From Paeniglutamicibacter antarcticus (GTDB lineage: Bacteria; Actinomycetota; Actinomycetes; Actinomycetales; Micrococcaceae), in the NCBI RefSeq assembly GCF_900010755.1, contig NZ_CZJT01000056.1:1-64000 (forward strand): DNA of 64,000 nucleotides, written 5' to 3'. The notes under the pieces are model-generated. The model saw only the letters and a program-made list of their open reading frames with translations. It was not told the DNA's origin and made no database searches. Position numbers and translations under genes: made by a program. Of this stretch, positions 1 to 8,681 are shown piece by piece; position 1 is the stretch's first letter, and every line of letters begins with the position of its first letter.

Positions 1-112
1 GTGGTCGGACATGTCAAAACAAAGACACCTTGCGGGTCAGATCCTGTTTGAGCCACGACCACGGAATGGACGGCTGGCTCCTACTCTGCCAGCTGATCCC
101 AGACCAGCCAGT

Positions 113-397
113 TCAAGACTCACAGATCCTGTTGACCCGGTCCAAGAAGATGCCTGCCGGGATTGCCAGGAACAGGAACGCAAGGGACCCGGCTGCGTTG
201 AGCAACCCGATCTGCGTGGCGTCGGCGTCCAGTGCATAGATAGCCACCAGGTCGTCTGCGACATTCAAGATTCCCGAAGAAACTGCGCCGAACCCCACCG
301 AAGCCAGAAGGGTTGGAAAGCCACGGCTCTGGCGAAGGGTTGGAGTATTGCTGCTGGGACCTGACTTCGTCTCGATGTCTACAGGTTGTAGCTCCAT
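113..397 (-). pseudogene. MFS transporter, N-terminal remnant
   Basis: The 94-residue reading frame looks like the first two to three membrane helices of a major facilitator permease: a soluble start, a hydrophobic helix, then the helix 2-3 loop signature (LDRVNR, close to the MFS DRxxRR motif). It stops three codons later, where a full permease has about 400 residues. No other frame between 1 and 112 clearly continues the protein, so I read it as a decayed or truncated gene. A frameshift plus continuation outside the window is not excluded. Confidence 0.5.
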
Positions 398-470
398 GCC
401 AAGCCCTTCCGCCCCTGGGACGAGGTCGCCCGATGAGTCATTGGGAACACTCTATCGGTAGGTCGCGGCT

Positions 471-923
471 CTAACGAGTGTCGACGTCTTCGAAGACGAG
501 GAAAGTTTGGGTGTCCAAAACGCCGGGCATGCCGTGGATCTGTTCAAAGATCACTCGGCGTAGGTCGACGTTGTCGCGGGCGCGAACCAGCAGGATGACG
601 TCGAAGTTTCCGCCGACCAGGCCCACGTGGTGCACCTCGGGCATCAGGGCCAGGCGTTCACGCAGTTCGCGCCAGGAATGCTGTCGCAATTTCAAGGTCA
701 CATAGGCGCTGGCGCGCAGCCCTGCGCGCAAGGGATCGATCACCGCCGTGTAGCCGGTGATGACCCCTTCCTCTTGCAGTCGATTGATACGAGAATAGGC
801 GTGGGCCCGCGAGACGTGGACCTTCTGCGCCACGGTGGTGACGGACTGCCGACCATCGCGGGTTAGCTCTTCAAGGATGCGGCGGTCCACGTCGTCGAGT
901 CGAACCGGTGAAGTCTCCATCAA
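471..923 (-). CDS. bkdR: Lrp/AsnC-family transcriptional regulator, probable regulator of the bkd operon
   Basis: 150 residues, the usual length for Lrp/AsnC proteins. Residues 8-60 form the winged helix-turn-helix (LDDVDRRILEEL, then a recognition helix around SRAHAYSRINRL). Residues 70-145 form the RAM ligand-binding/oligomer domain with a Gly-rich turn (GLVGGNFDV). It is transcribed divergently from a branched-chain oxoacid dehydrogenase operon. That is the arrangement of BkdR, the Lrp-type regulator of bkd genes in other actinobacteria. The target is inferred from position; the family assignment is firm. Confidence 0.85.
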   Translation of the reverse strand: MMETSPVRLDDVDRRILEELTRDGRQSVTTVAQKVHVSRAHAYSRINRLQEEGVITGYTAVIDPLRAGLRASAYVTLKLRQHSWRELRERLALMPEVHHVGLVGGNFDVILLVRARDNVDLRRVIFEQIHGMPGVLDTQTFLVFEDVDTR

Positions 924-948
924 ATGCCTCTATCCGCTTTGTCTAAAA

Positions 949-967
949 ACCGCCATGTAGTGGCGGT
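949..967. promoter_or_regulatory. Inverted repeat between bkdR and bkdA, candidate operator
   Basis: A perfect 7-bp inverted repeat, accgcca-N5-tggcggt, lies 26 bp upstream of the regulator start and about 170 bp before the first dehydrogenase gene. Dyad sites in divergent promoter regions are typical Lrp-family targets. No experimental support. Confidence 0.35.
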
Positions 968-1137
968 CACATTTTCAATACGTCTACAAGAGTAACGATC
1001 TCATGCTCACTTTTCCAGAATTATTGATCAGACTGGATACGTTTCTGTAGCAAAACACATAATTGAGGAAATAAATGGTGCCGGGTCAAGCCTTGGTTTG
1101 GTAACCGACTCCCCGAAACAGCAGAAAGGCGTGGACC

Positions 1138-2307
1138 GTGACGAACAATGAATCGCGCGAAGCAATTGAGCAGGTGAGCAGCAAGTTCGGCATCACTCCG
1201 GAGGACTACATGCTTCCGGCCCGGACCGAAATCCACATGCTCGACGTCAATGGAAAACTCCACCCGGCCGGTGAACAGGGAGCCGAACCAGGTCACGAAT
1301 ACCCGTTGCCGAGCCCCGCAGCACTGATGGCCGCCTACGAGCAATTGGTGATCGGGCGTCGGGTCAACGACCAGAACTCGGCACTCGTGCGCCAGGGCCG
1401 CATGGCCGTCTACCCCTCCAGCCACGGCCAAGAGGCCTGCCAGGTCGCCGCCGCCCTGTGCCTGGGCGAAAACGACTGGATGTTCCCCACCTACCGCGAC
1501 TCCGTGGCCGTGATGGCCAAGGGCGTTGCCCCCATGGAGGTCATGACGAGCTTCCGCGGCGACTGGCACAGCGGGTATGACCCCAACCAGTACAAGGTCT
1601 CGGTCCAGGCGACCCCACTGACCACCCAGCTGCTGCACGCGGTGGGCGTGGCCCACGCGGCCAAGCTGCGCGGCGAGGACACGGTGGTCCTGGCCATGTG
1701 CGGTGACGGCGCCACCAGCGAGGGCGACTTCCACGAGGCACTGAACTTCGCTGCGGTGTTCAACCTGCCGGTGATCTTCTTCGTGCAGAACAACCAGTAC
1801 GCCATCTCCGTTCCGCTCTCGCAGCAGTCGGTTGCCCCGTCGCTGGCCCACAAGGCAGTTGGCTACGGCATGGCCGGGGAACGTGTCGATGGAAACGACC
1901 TCGTGGCGCTGCTCTCGGTGCTTGGCCGTGCCGTGCGCTTGGCCCGCGACGGAAACGGGCCGCTGCTTGTCGAGGCCCATACCTACCGCATGCAGGCACA
2001 CACCAATGCCGATGACGCAACACGCTACCGTGAAGACGCAGAGGTCCAAGCCTGGATCGCCAAGGATCCGCTGACCCGCATGCGCAGCTACCTGGCCGAC
2101 GCCGGGTTGCTCACCGAGGAAAGCGAAGCGCGCATCACCGCCAGCTCTGAGGCAGTGGCCAAGACGCTGCGTGACGGCATGAATTCGGAAGAAACCCCGG
2201 ATCCGGCCGAGCTGTTCGCCTATGTCTTCTCGACCCCCACCACGCAACTGACCGAGCAGGCACACCTGCTCGCCGACGAACTCGCCCGCGAGGAGGACAC
2301 CAAGTGA
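1138..2307 (+). CDS. bkdA: Branched-chain 2-oxoacid dehydrogenase E1 component, alpha subunit
   Basis: 389 residues, GTG start. Thiamine-diphosphate-dependent decarboxylation of 2-oxoacids (2-oxoisovalerate, 2-oxoisocaproate or pyruvate) as part of a multienzyme complex with the two next genes. The ThDP/Mg motif GDGATSEGDFHEA is at about residues 189-201, ending with the NN pair at 218-219. The HGQEA segment near residue 96-100 and the YRM-AHT segment also fit E1 alpha. The gene overlaps the beta subunit gene by 4 bp (GTGA), so translation is coupled. The neighbouring Lrp regulator favours branched-chain over pyruvate specificity, which sequence alone does not settle. Confidence 0.88.
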   Translation: MTNNESREAIEQVSSKFGITPEDYMLPARTEIHMLDVNGKLHPAGEQGAEPGHEYPLPSPAALMAAYEQLVIGRRVNDQNSALVRQGRMAVYPSSHGQEACQVAAALCLGENDWMFPTYRDSVAVMAKGVAPMEVMTSFRGDWHSGYDPNQYKVSVQATPLTTQLLHAVGVAHAAKLRGEDTVVLAMCGDGATSEGDFHEALNFAAVFNLPVIFFVQNNQYAISVPLSQQSVAPSLAHKAVGYGMAGERVDGNDLVALLSVLGRAVRLARDGNGPLLVEAHTYRMQAHTNADDATRYREDAEVQAWIAKDPLTRMRSYLADAGLLTEESEARITASSEAVAKTLRDGMNSEETPDPAELFAYVFSTPTTQLTEQAHLLADELAREEDTK

Positions 2308-3404
2308 GCCCGACCATCAGCACCTCATCACCGGCCAACGGAAACGTCAGCGCCGAAACCGCCGCACAGGCGGCCCGTTCCGCCAACACCGGCGTCCAAT
2401 CGGTGACGTTCGCCAAGGCGTTGAACACCGCGCTTGCCGACGCCATGGAATTGGACTCCTCGGTCCTGATGTTCGGCGAGGACGTCGGGGTGCTCGGTGG
2501 CGTCTTCCGCATCACCGACGGGTTGACCAAGCGCTTTGGCTCTGACCGCTGCTTCGACACCCCGCTGGCCGAATCCGGCATCGTCGGCATGGCCATCGGC
2601 ATGGCGATGAACGGCATGCGCCCGGTCATCGAAATGCAGTTCGACGCCTTTGCCTACCCTGCCTTCGAACAGATCGCCTCCCATGTGGCGAAGATGCACA
2701 ACCGGACCAAGGGCAAAATGCCGCTGCCGCTGGTCATCCGCATCCCGTATGCTGGCGGCATTGGGGGAGTGGAGCACCACTGCGACTCCTCCGAGGCCTA
2801 CTACGCACACACTCCCGGCCTGAAGGTCTTCACCCCGGCCACCGTCAAGGACGCCTACCTGATGCTGCGTGAGGCCATCGATTCCCCGGACCCGGTGGTC
2901 TTCATGGAACCCAAAAAGCTCTACTGGACCAAGGAGCAGGTGGACCTGGGTGCCCTGCGCCTGGCCCATGAAACAGCAGCGGTTCCACCGACCGAGGGCA
3001 AGGCAGCCATTGCCCGCCCCGGCACCGATGCGACGTTGATCGCCTACGGACCTTCGGTCTCCACGGCATTGGCCGCGGCCGAGGCAGCGGCCCTGGAAGG
3101 ACGCAACCTGGAGGTCATCGACGTGCGCAGCATTGTGCCGTTCGACGATGAAACCATCTGCGCATCGGTCCGCAAGACCGGCCGCGCCGTGGTCATCGCC
3201 GAGGCCCCTGGCTTTGTCTCGGTCGCCAGTGAAATCGTGGCCCGCGTCCAGGAACGTTGCTTCCATTCGCTCGCTGCCCCGGTGTTGCGCGTGACAGGGT
3301 TTGACACCCCGTTCCCGGCCCCGAAGCTGGAAAAGTACTTCCTGCCCTCGGTTGACCGCATCCTTGACGCAGTTGATTCGTTGCAGTGGGAGGAAGAAGC
3401 ATGA
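2304..3404 (+). CDS. bkdB: Branched-chain 2-oxoacid dehydrogenase E1 component, beta subunit
   Basis: 366 residues, GTG start inside the stop of the alpha gene. Transketolase-like pyrimidine domain in the N-terminal half (FGEDVGVLGGVFRIT near residue 55, family-typical) followed by the transketolase C-terminal domain (EVIDVRSIVPFD). It pairs with the alpha subunit to form the E1 heterotetramer. The first ~30 residues, Ala/Ser/Thr-rich, are a poorly conserved lead-in. Its stop codon overlaps the ATG of the E2 gene (ATGA). Confidence 0.88.
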   Translation: MSPTISTSSPANGNVSAETAAQAARSANTGVQSVTFAKALNTALADAMELDSSVLMFGEDVGVLGGVFRITDGLTKRFGSDRCFDTPLAESGIVGMAIGMAMNGMRPVIEMQFDAFAYPAFEQIASHVAKMHNRTKGKMPLPLVIRIPYAGGIGGVEHHCDSSEAYYAHTPGLKVFTPATVKDAYLMLREAIDSPDPVVFMEPKKLYWTKEQVDLGALRLAHETAAVPPTEGKAAIARPGTDATLIAYGPSVSTALAAAEAAALEGRNLEVIDVRSIVPFDDETICASVRKTGRAVVIAEAPGFVSVASEIVARVQERCFHSLAAPVLRVTGFDTPFPAPKLEKYFLPSVDRILDAVDSLQWEEEA

Positions 3405-4819
3405 GCGTGAAGACATTCCTGTTGCCTGACCTGGGCGAAGGACTTGCCGAGGCCGAACTGGTGAAGTGGCTGGTTGCCGTGGGTGACACGGTGGTCATCG
3501 ACCAGCCAATCGCCGAGGTTGAGACGGCCAAATCGATGGTAGAGGTGCCAAGCCCCTACGCAGGGACCGTGCACCAGCTGCACGGCGCCGCCGGGGAAAT
3601 GATCCAGGTGGACACCCCACTGATCTCGGTGCTCGAAGAGGGCAGCGAACCCGCAGTGGCGTCCGCGCCGGTGCGCGAAGTGGCGCAGTCCTACCGTGAG
3701 GAGGAACGTGCCGGGGTGGCCGAGCCGGAGGCCAAGGGCTCCGGCAACGTGCTCATCGGGTACGGAACCCCCGAGGGCTTGGCTGCCAAGGCCCGCAAGC
3801 GCCGTCCGCGCGGCGGCATTCCAAATGCCGCAGCGGCGCCGGCACACGCGGTTGCTGCGGCGCCGTTGCGTGCCCCGCTGGTGATCTCGCCGTTGGTTCG
3901 CAAGCTGGCCAAGGACCGCGGCATTAACATCGCGCAGCTGACCGGCACTGGCGCCGGGGGACTGATCCTGCGCAGTGACGTTGAGGCTGCCTCCGCTGCA
4001 CGGTCCGATTCCAGCCCGGTGCCAACTGCCGCGCCGGTTGCCGCGGTGCCCGCTGCGCAGGCTCCACGGGCGGCAAGCCCCGCCACCGGTGAGCTTGACT
4101 CGCGTTCCGGTCTGGCCGTTGCCTCGCGCACCCCTATCACGGGGGTGCGCAAGACCATCGCCCAAGCGATGACCCGCTCACGCAGCGAAATCCCCGAGGC
4201 CACCGTCTGGGTGGACGTGGATGCCACGGCACTGCTTGAAATGCGTTCTGGGCTCAAGGCCAAGGACCCGGAAAACACCCCAGGCCTGCTGGCATTCATC
4301 GCCAGGTTTGTGGTGGCGGGTCTTCAGAAGTACCCCGCGCTGAACAGCCGCATCGAAACCAATGCGCAGGGCGAATCGGAGATCATCGGATTCGACGGCA
4401 TTAACCTGGGCATTGCCGCGCAGACCGACCGTGGCCTGATGGTCCCGGCGATCCGCAACGCCCAGCAGCTCAGCGCCCGCGGCATCAATGCCGAACTCGC
4501 ACGCCTCACCGAGGTCACCCGTGCCGGCAAGGCAACGGTGGCCGAGCTGACCAGCGGCACGTTCACGCTGAACAACTACGGCGTCTTTGGCGTTGACGGT
4601 TCGGCCGCCATCATCAACCACCCGGAAGTCGGCATCCTCGGAGTCGGGCGCATCATCGACAGGCCGTGGGTCATCAACGGTGAACTCGCGGTCCGCAAGG
4701 TCACCGAGCTGACCCTGGCCTTCGACCACCGCGTGTGCGATGGCGGGGTGGCCGCAGGCTTCCTGCGCTTCGTGGCCGATGCCATGGAAAACCCCGCAGG
4801 GGCCCTGGCCGACCTGTAG
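3401..4819 (+). CDS. bkdC: Dihydrolipoamide acyltransferase (E2) of the branched-chain 2-oxoacid dehydrogenase complex
   Basis: 472 residues. One N-terminal lipoyl domain (residues 1-80, lipoyl-lysine K44 in EVETAKSMVEV), an Ala/Pro linker, a peripheral-subunit-binding domain (about 161-196), a second linker, and the catalytic acyltransferase core ending in the active-site motif HRVCDG (about 443-448; HxxxDG). ATG at 3401 is preferred because it overlaps the previous stop (ATGA) and has GGAGGAAG just upstream; a GTG at 3386 is in frame but lacks a site. No E3 (dihydrolipoamide dehydrogenase) gene follows, so E3 must be shared from elsewhere. Confidence 0.9.
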   Translation: MSVKTFLLPDLGEGLAEAELVKWLVAVGDTVVIDQPIAEVETAKSMVEVPSPYAGTVHQLHGAAGEMIQVDTPLISVLEEGSEPAVASAPVREVAQSYREEERAGVAEPEAKGSGNVLIGYGTPEGLAAKARKRRPRGGIPNAAAAPAHAVAAAPLRAPLVISPLVRKLAKDRGINIAQLTGTGAGGLILRSDVEAASAARSDSSPVPTAAPVAAVPAAQAPRAASPATGELDSRSGLAVASRTPITGVRKTIAQAMTRSRSEIPEATVWVDVDATALLEMRSGLKAKDPENTPGLLAFIARFVVAGLQKYPALNSRIETNAQGESEIIGFDGINLGIAAQTDRGLMVPAIRNAQQLSARGINAELARLTEVTRAGKATVAELTSGTFTLNNYGVFGVDGSAAIINHPEVGILGVGRIIDRPWVINGELAVRKVTELTLAFDHRVCDGGVAAGFLRFVADAMENPAGALADL

Positions 4820-4829
4820 CAATGGCACC

Positions 4830-4880
4830 ACAAGCGGGCGTGCTTCCTGTTCCCAAGGGACGGAAAGCACGCCCGCTTGT
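4830..4880 (+). terminator. Terminator hairpin after bkdC
   Basis: Left arm acaagcgggcgtgctt pairs with right arm aagcacgcccgcttgt, 16 bp, with a bulge and a ~14-nt loop. It lies 11 bp after the E2 stop. No long T run follows. Confidence 0.6.
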
Positions 4881-4947
4881 GTGTGCCGGGGCCATGGAGG
4901 GCCCGGACCGCTGAGCTTCGCCAAGGACTTCAACGGCCACAAACAAC

Positions 4948-4989
4948 AAAGGCAATGAACGACGTTGTGGGACGTCGCGCATTGCCTTT
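4948..4989. terminator. Bidirectional terminator between bkdC and the fibre locus
   Basis: aaaggcaatg pairs with cattgccttt, with an inner acgt/acgt extension. Short A/T runs at both feet suit termination from either side. It sits between convergent operons. Confidence 0.65.
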
Positions 4990-5030
4990 GAGGCCGGGCC
5001 GATGCGAATCAGCCCAAGTCTTTTACCGTG

Positions 5031-5948
5031 CTAGTTTGAGTGCTTTGCCTTGCGGCGGCCGCGGGCTGCGAACAGCCAGCCGAGGCCCAGCATCCCCAGT
5101 CCAACCGCGACTGCACCCCAGATTTCGGCGCCCGTGTCGGCCAGTGGAGGCTTGGCCTGTGGCTTTTCGGTCTCAAGCTTGCCGGGGTGGCTTTCCGAAG
5201 GAACCTCCGGGGTTGCCGAAGGCGTGGTGGCCGGCCCGGTGGTTTCCGTGCCGGGCTGGGTCTGGCTAGGCTCCGGGGTGGGGTCTGCCGAGGGAGCAAG
5301 CGTCGGGTTTTCCGAAGGCTCCGGCTCGGGGTTTGCCGTGGGGGCCGTGGGCGGAGCTGTGGTTTCAGTACCCGGAAGATCCGCGTCCCCGGAGATGGTC
5401 AGCAAGACGTCGAAGGACGCCTCGCGCTTTGAGACGTTTGCCTTGTTGCCGGAGGTGGCCTCGATGGGGAACTGGTAGTCGACGGTGATCGGAACAACCT
5501 GTCCCTGGTCAACGTGGACATCGTAGATCTCGGTCTCGGTGCGGGAGGCGAGCGTGGTGAAATTGGCGTTTCCGCCGTTCCACGCGAGTCGCAGGTCGTC
5601 GTAGAAGTTGCCCTGGTCCTTGCCGTTGTCCTTGGCGTCGGTGGCCTGCGGATCGAGGATCTTGACGTTGACAATCGACGCGTTCAGCGTTCCGCCCGAA
5701 GGACCGTCATTGCGGACATACAGGGTGCGCTTGGCCGAGTCACCGGGAACAGCCACCGGTACACCGACGAAGGATCCGCCGATGACCGAGGTATATTCCT
5801 CGCCGTCCCAGGACAGGGCGATGACGTCCTGCGCTTCGGACGTTGTGGCTACCGCGGCGGGCGCCGCCAGTGCGGTGAAGGCCACCGCGGCAACTCCGAG
5901 CGCGGAGACGAGGGACGCGCAGCGGGAGAGCTTTTTATGGGTGCGCAT
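5031..5948 (-). CDS. LAxTG-anchored cell-wall surface protein of the SipW locus
   Basis: 305 residues. Signal peptide (MRTHKK, hydrophobic stretch, cleavage near AVA-TT at ~35), a ~150-residue beta-rich domain (residues 40-190), a Pro/Thr/Glu stalk (about 195-268), then a sortase signal: LADTG at 269-273, a membrane helix, and the basic tail RGRRK. LAxTG is the motif favoured by class E sortases of high-GC actinobacteria. Its start shares one base with the stop of the upstream gene (TAATG), so it is the last gene of the operon. No sortase gene lies in the window. It probably ties the secreted fibre proteins to the wall; this role is inferred. Confidence 0.75.
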   Translation of the reverse strand: MRTHKKLSRCASLVSALGVAAVAFTALAAPAAVATTSEAQDVIALSWDGEEYTSVIGGSFVGVPVAVPGDSAKRTLYVRNDGPSGGTLNASIVNVKILDPQATDAKDNGKDQGNFYDDLRLAWNGGNANFTTLASRTETEIYDVHVDQGQVVPITVDYQFPIEATSGNKANVSKREASFDVLLTISGDADLPGTETTAPPTAPTANPEPEPSENPTLAPSADPTPEPSQTQPGTETTGPATTPSATPEVPSESHPGKLETEKPQAKPPLADTGAEIWGAVAVGLGMLGLGWLFAARGRRKAKHSN

Positions 5949-6670
5949 TATTTACCTGGCCTGAAGGTCTCGAAGGCGAATCCGATGGTGTGGTCCGGTT
6001 CGTTGGCTGCGTTGGCGACCGACGTGACGTTGGCCCACCACTGGTCGGAATCCGTGACGGTGCCGGTGCCCTTGTCCGGGGTAGCAGTCACCGTTGCGGT
6101 GTTTTTGTAGGTGCCGGAGCCCGGAGCCTTGTCCAAGGTTGCGACGAGGCACCAGAACTCGGATTTCGGAGTCGTGTCTGCCGAATAGTCGGAGCTCACC
6201 GGGGTTCGGGTGTAGTAGTCGGCGGGAACCGTTGAGGGGAGTGCTGGACGAGGGTTGACCTTGCAGTCCGCAGCGGACGCCACCCAAACCAATTCGGTTT
6301 TTGCGGCACCAAACAGCGTATCCGCGCCAAACTTTGGCGGAGTCACCGCGTAACGCATGCCCTTGTTGCCCTGGGACAACGAATCCACCTGGAGGGGGAT
6401 GGCGACTTCCAGCTTCTCCAACAGGGTTGCTGCCTCGGCCTTGCCGAAGGTGAATTCCAGCTTGTCACCGGTGGCGTTTGCCTCTTGGGCCAGGATGCTG
6501 CCCGGGGCACCGACGGCAAAGGCGACCTTGCCGGTCTTGATCTCGGACGTGAATGACTGCTCGGCGTGCCACAGGGCCATGGTGGCCCCGCCGATGCTGC
6601 CCAGAAGTACGGTTGCGGTGGCTGCCGAGGCGATCAGCAGGGCCGGCTTGATGTGCTTCATGCGTTTCAT
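5948..6670 (-). CDS. SipW-type secreted protein (TasA/camelysin-like), third paralogue
   Basis: 240 residues. It begins with a basic segment and a hydrophobic helix that ends in GGATMALWHAEQ, the alternate signal-peptide signature (small residues, then A-L-W) seen in substrates of SipW-type peptidases. The mature part continues IKTGKVAFAV, matching the TAGNL-like strand of its relatives, but has an extra Cys-containing region (DCK..., WCLV) and is longer than the other two. It overlaps both neighbours by one base (TAATG). Likely a minor or adaptor fibre subunit. Family assignment is by signal motif and context. Confidence 0.7.
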   Translation of the reverse strand: MKRMKHIKPALLIASAATATVLLGSIGGATMALWHAEQSFTSEIKTGKVAFAVGAPGSILAQEANATGDKLEFTFGKAEAATLLEKLEVAIPLQVDSLSQGNKGMRYAVTPPKFGADTLFGAAKTELVWVASAADCKVNPRPALPSTVPADYYTRTPVSSDYSADTTPKSEFWCLVATLDKAPGSGTYKNTATVTATPDKGTGTVTDSDQWWANVTSVANAANEPDHTIGFAFETFRPGK

Positions 6671-7257
6671 TAGTTGAAGCCCTTTCCGGTCCGGACCTGG
6701 TCAAGGTCTACAACGATGTTGCCAAGCTTGGCCAGTTCGGCCGGGTCATTGAAACGATCGGCCTTAGTGCCGTCAAACACCAGGTTCACTTCCACGCTCA
6801 CGGTGTCGGTGCCGACCGGATGATCGGGGATCGATACGGCGGTGCCCAGTGGAGCCGCGGTGGTCGAGACGCCTGCGGTTTTCAGGATGTAGGTGGCGGA
6901 GACGCCTGCGGGAAGCTCCGCGCCTGCATGATTGTCCCAACGGACGGCGACCTTGCCCAGCATGTTTTCGCCCTCAAGGGTGGACGTGAAGGACTGCTTG
7001 ATGCTGAAGGTGTCGCCCGGCGTGGCCAGGAACGTGGCCGGGATGATGGTTTTGCCGGCGTAGGTGGTCTTGGGAACATCCGGGGACGTCTCGGTCCAGA
7101 TGGTTTTCCCGTTCGGCACCAGCTGCAGGTTGCCCGCGGTGATGGTTCCGCCGGGGGTGGTGGCAGGATCGCTCCACAGCGAATAGGTGGCCGCGCCGGT
7201 GGACAGACCCAGCGCGAGCACGCCTGTGGCCACAGCGATCTTGGTTACTGCCTTCAC
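6670..7257 (-). CDS. SipW-type secreted protein (TasA/camelysin-like), second paralogue
   Basis: 195 residues from a GTG start that overlaps the sipW stop codon by 4 bp (GTGA). The signal segment ends in GAATYSLWSDPA, followed by GGTITAGNLQLV; both are hallmarks of TasA/CalY-like proteins cleaved by SipW peptidase. The rest is predicted beta-rich and includes a TPGDTFSIKQSF strand resembling the first paralogue (VPGDTIQGTF). Exported; probably polymerises or caps fibres. The longer in-frame reading upstream overlaps sipW and is not coding. Confidence 0.72.
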   Translation of the reverse strand: MKAVTKIAVATGVLALGLSTGAATYSLWSDPATTPGGTITAGNLQLVPNGKTIWTETSPDVPKTTYAGKTIIPATFLATPGDTFSIKQSFTSTLEGENMLGKVAVRWDNHAGAELPAGVSATYILKTAGVSTTAAPLGTAVSIPDHPVGTDTVSVEVNLVFDGTKADRFNDPAELAKLGNIVVDLDQVRTGKGFN

Positions 7258-7847
7258 AGCTGCTCCTTGGTGTTGCGGGCGCGCTTGGCGCCGGCGGAGG
7301 GGCGGATAAACATGAAGGCTCCATAACCTAAGAGTGCGGTGGCGGCTGCAACCACAACGAATTGACGGTGTTCGCCGACTGCCATGGCCGCATGCCCGAT
7401 GTAGGGAACGTGGTACATCACTACGCCCTTGATCTGGTCGCCGACGATCGGTTCGTCGGCCGCGTCGTTGGCGTCGCCCTGGGTGACAAAGAGGGTGCCT
7501 TCGGGGGTGCCGCCCAGCTGCTTGGAAATGACCCGGTGGGTGATCAGCAGGGGATCGCCGGAGTTCGGCTGGAACGTCACGACGTCGCCGACCTGGATCT
7601 CGCCGGCGTTTGCGGCCTTCACGGCGACCATGTCGCCGGGGGAGTAGGTGGGCTCCATGGAACCGGTCAGCACCGTGAGTGCCGAGCCGCCCATGAGGCG
7701 GGGGACGATGGCCAATGCGATGGCCAGCAGGCAGGCGACAACGACCAGCGCCGTGGTGGCCCCGGAAACGATTCCCGAGACGACCGAAGCTTTCCGGGGC
7801 GCCGCGGAGGCCCTGCGGCCCGACGTCCGTTCGGTGGTGCTGGTCAT
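7254..7847 (-). CDS. sipW: Signal peptidase I, SipW/ER type
   Basis: 197 residues from ATG 7847, chosen over an ATG seven codons earlier because AAGGA lies upstream at normal spacing. N-terminal membrane helix (~22-50), then box B with the nucleophile Ser63 in TGSMEPTYSPGD. The usual general-base Lys is replaced by His104 (LITHRV), as in archaeal/ER-type and Bacillus SipW peptidases. A GDxND-like box follows, with a C-terminal membrane helix and basic tail. It sits among three genes with matching alternate signal peptides, so it is their dedicated processing enzyme. Confidence 0.87.
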   Translation of the reverse strand: MTSTTERTSGRRASAAPRKASVVSGIVSGATTALVVVACLLAIALAIVPRLMGGSALTVLTGSMEPTYSPGDMVAVKAANAGEIQVGDVVTFQPNSGDPLLITHRVISKQLGGTPEGTLFVTQGDANDAADEPIVGDQIKGVVMYHVPYIGHAAMAVGEHRQFVVVAAATALLGYGAFMFIRPSAGAKRARNTKEQL

Positions 7848-7880
7848 GTCGCTGTCCTTTGCCTGCAAGTTTCGTGAAAA

Positions 7881-7916
7881 CGGTGTGGGGGAAACGCGGG
7901 CGTTTCCCCCACACCG
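7881..7916 (-). terminator. Rho-independent terminator/attenuator between the first TasA-like gene and sipW
   Basis: Perfect 16-bp stem (cggtgtgggggaaacg / cgtttcccccacaccg) with a 4-nt loop, followed on the minus strand by TTTTC. It comes 30 bp after the first fibre gene and 34 bp before sipW, and would lower expression of the downstream processing genes. Confidence 0.8.
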
Positions 7917-7946
7917 GGTGCTTCCGCGAGGGGAAGCGGCGGGCTG

Positions 7947-8615
7947 CTAGAAGCCGCCGCCGGTGCCCGCGGTGCGGTCCTGGGTCAGGGTGACGCCAAG
8001 GCCGGAGAGCAGGGCGCTTGCCTGGGTGTTGGTGCGTGCGTCGGTCGTCTCGTCGAAGGTGGCGGTGACGACGACGCTGTAGTCGGCGGTGCCGTCCAGG
8101 GACTTGCCGAGGGTCGGCAGGGCCGCAACGTTGTTGGAGTTGTCGGCCGAGGCAAATGCGACGGTTGCTTCTTCGCCGAGGGCGATGTCGGTGGCGCCGG
8201 CGACCGGTGCACCGTTGGAGTCAACCAGCGAGTAGGTGATGGCAACGCCCTTCTTGTCGGCGGTGGCCAGCAGCTCGCCGGCGGCGGTGCCGTCGGCCAA
8301 AAGGCCGAGCTTGGCGACGAGGTTGTCGCCTTCCAATGCTGCATCGATGTTGAAGGTGCCCTGGATGGTGTCACCCGGAACGATGCGGAAGGTGTCCAGG
8401 TTGATGCCGTGGGAGTTATCGGTGCGGTCGGCGGAGATGTCGTTCCACGTGCTGGTGCCCTCTTCCGGTGCAACGATCGCAACGTCAAGGTTGCCGGCGG
8501 TGATCTTGCCACCGTTGATGTCCGCGGAGTCGTTCCACAGTGCGAAGGTCGTTCCGCCTGCGAGCAAGGCGATTCCGGCGATTCCGGCGATGGCGCCCTT
8601 GGTCTTGTTGTTCAT
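7947..8615 (-). CDS. SipW-type secreted protein (TasA/camelysin-like), probable major fibre subunit
   Basis: 222 residues. Signal helix (AIAGIAGIALLAGGTTFALW) followed by NGGKITAGNLDV, the clearest TasA/CalY-like signature of the three paralogues. The mature domain is acidic, rich in Asn/Asp/Thr, has no cysteine, and ends in Gly residues. A good ribosome site (GAAAGG) precedes the ATG. A strong terminator directly after it suggests it is made in excess over sipW and the other two paralogues, as expected for a structural subunit. Confidence 0.78.
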   Translation of the reverse strand: MNNKTKGAIAGIAGIALLAGGTTFALWNDSADINGGKITAGNLDVAIVAPEEGTSTWNDISADRTDNSHGINLDTFRIVPGDTIQGTFNIDAALEGDNLVAKLGLLADGTAAGELLATADKKGVAITYSLVDSNGAPVAGATDIALGEEATVAFASADNSNNVAALPTLGKSLDGTADYSVVVTATFDETTDARTNTQASALLSGLGVTLTQDRTAGTGGGF

Positions 8616-8681
8616 GATGGTCGTACCTTTCGGGTTGTGCGAGGTTTGTGCCCGGGTTGGGCGGATAAGCGGATGTAGAGA

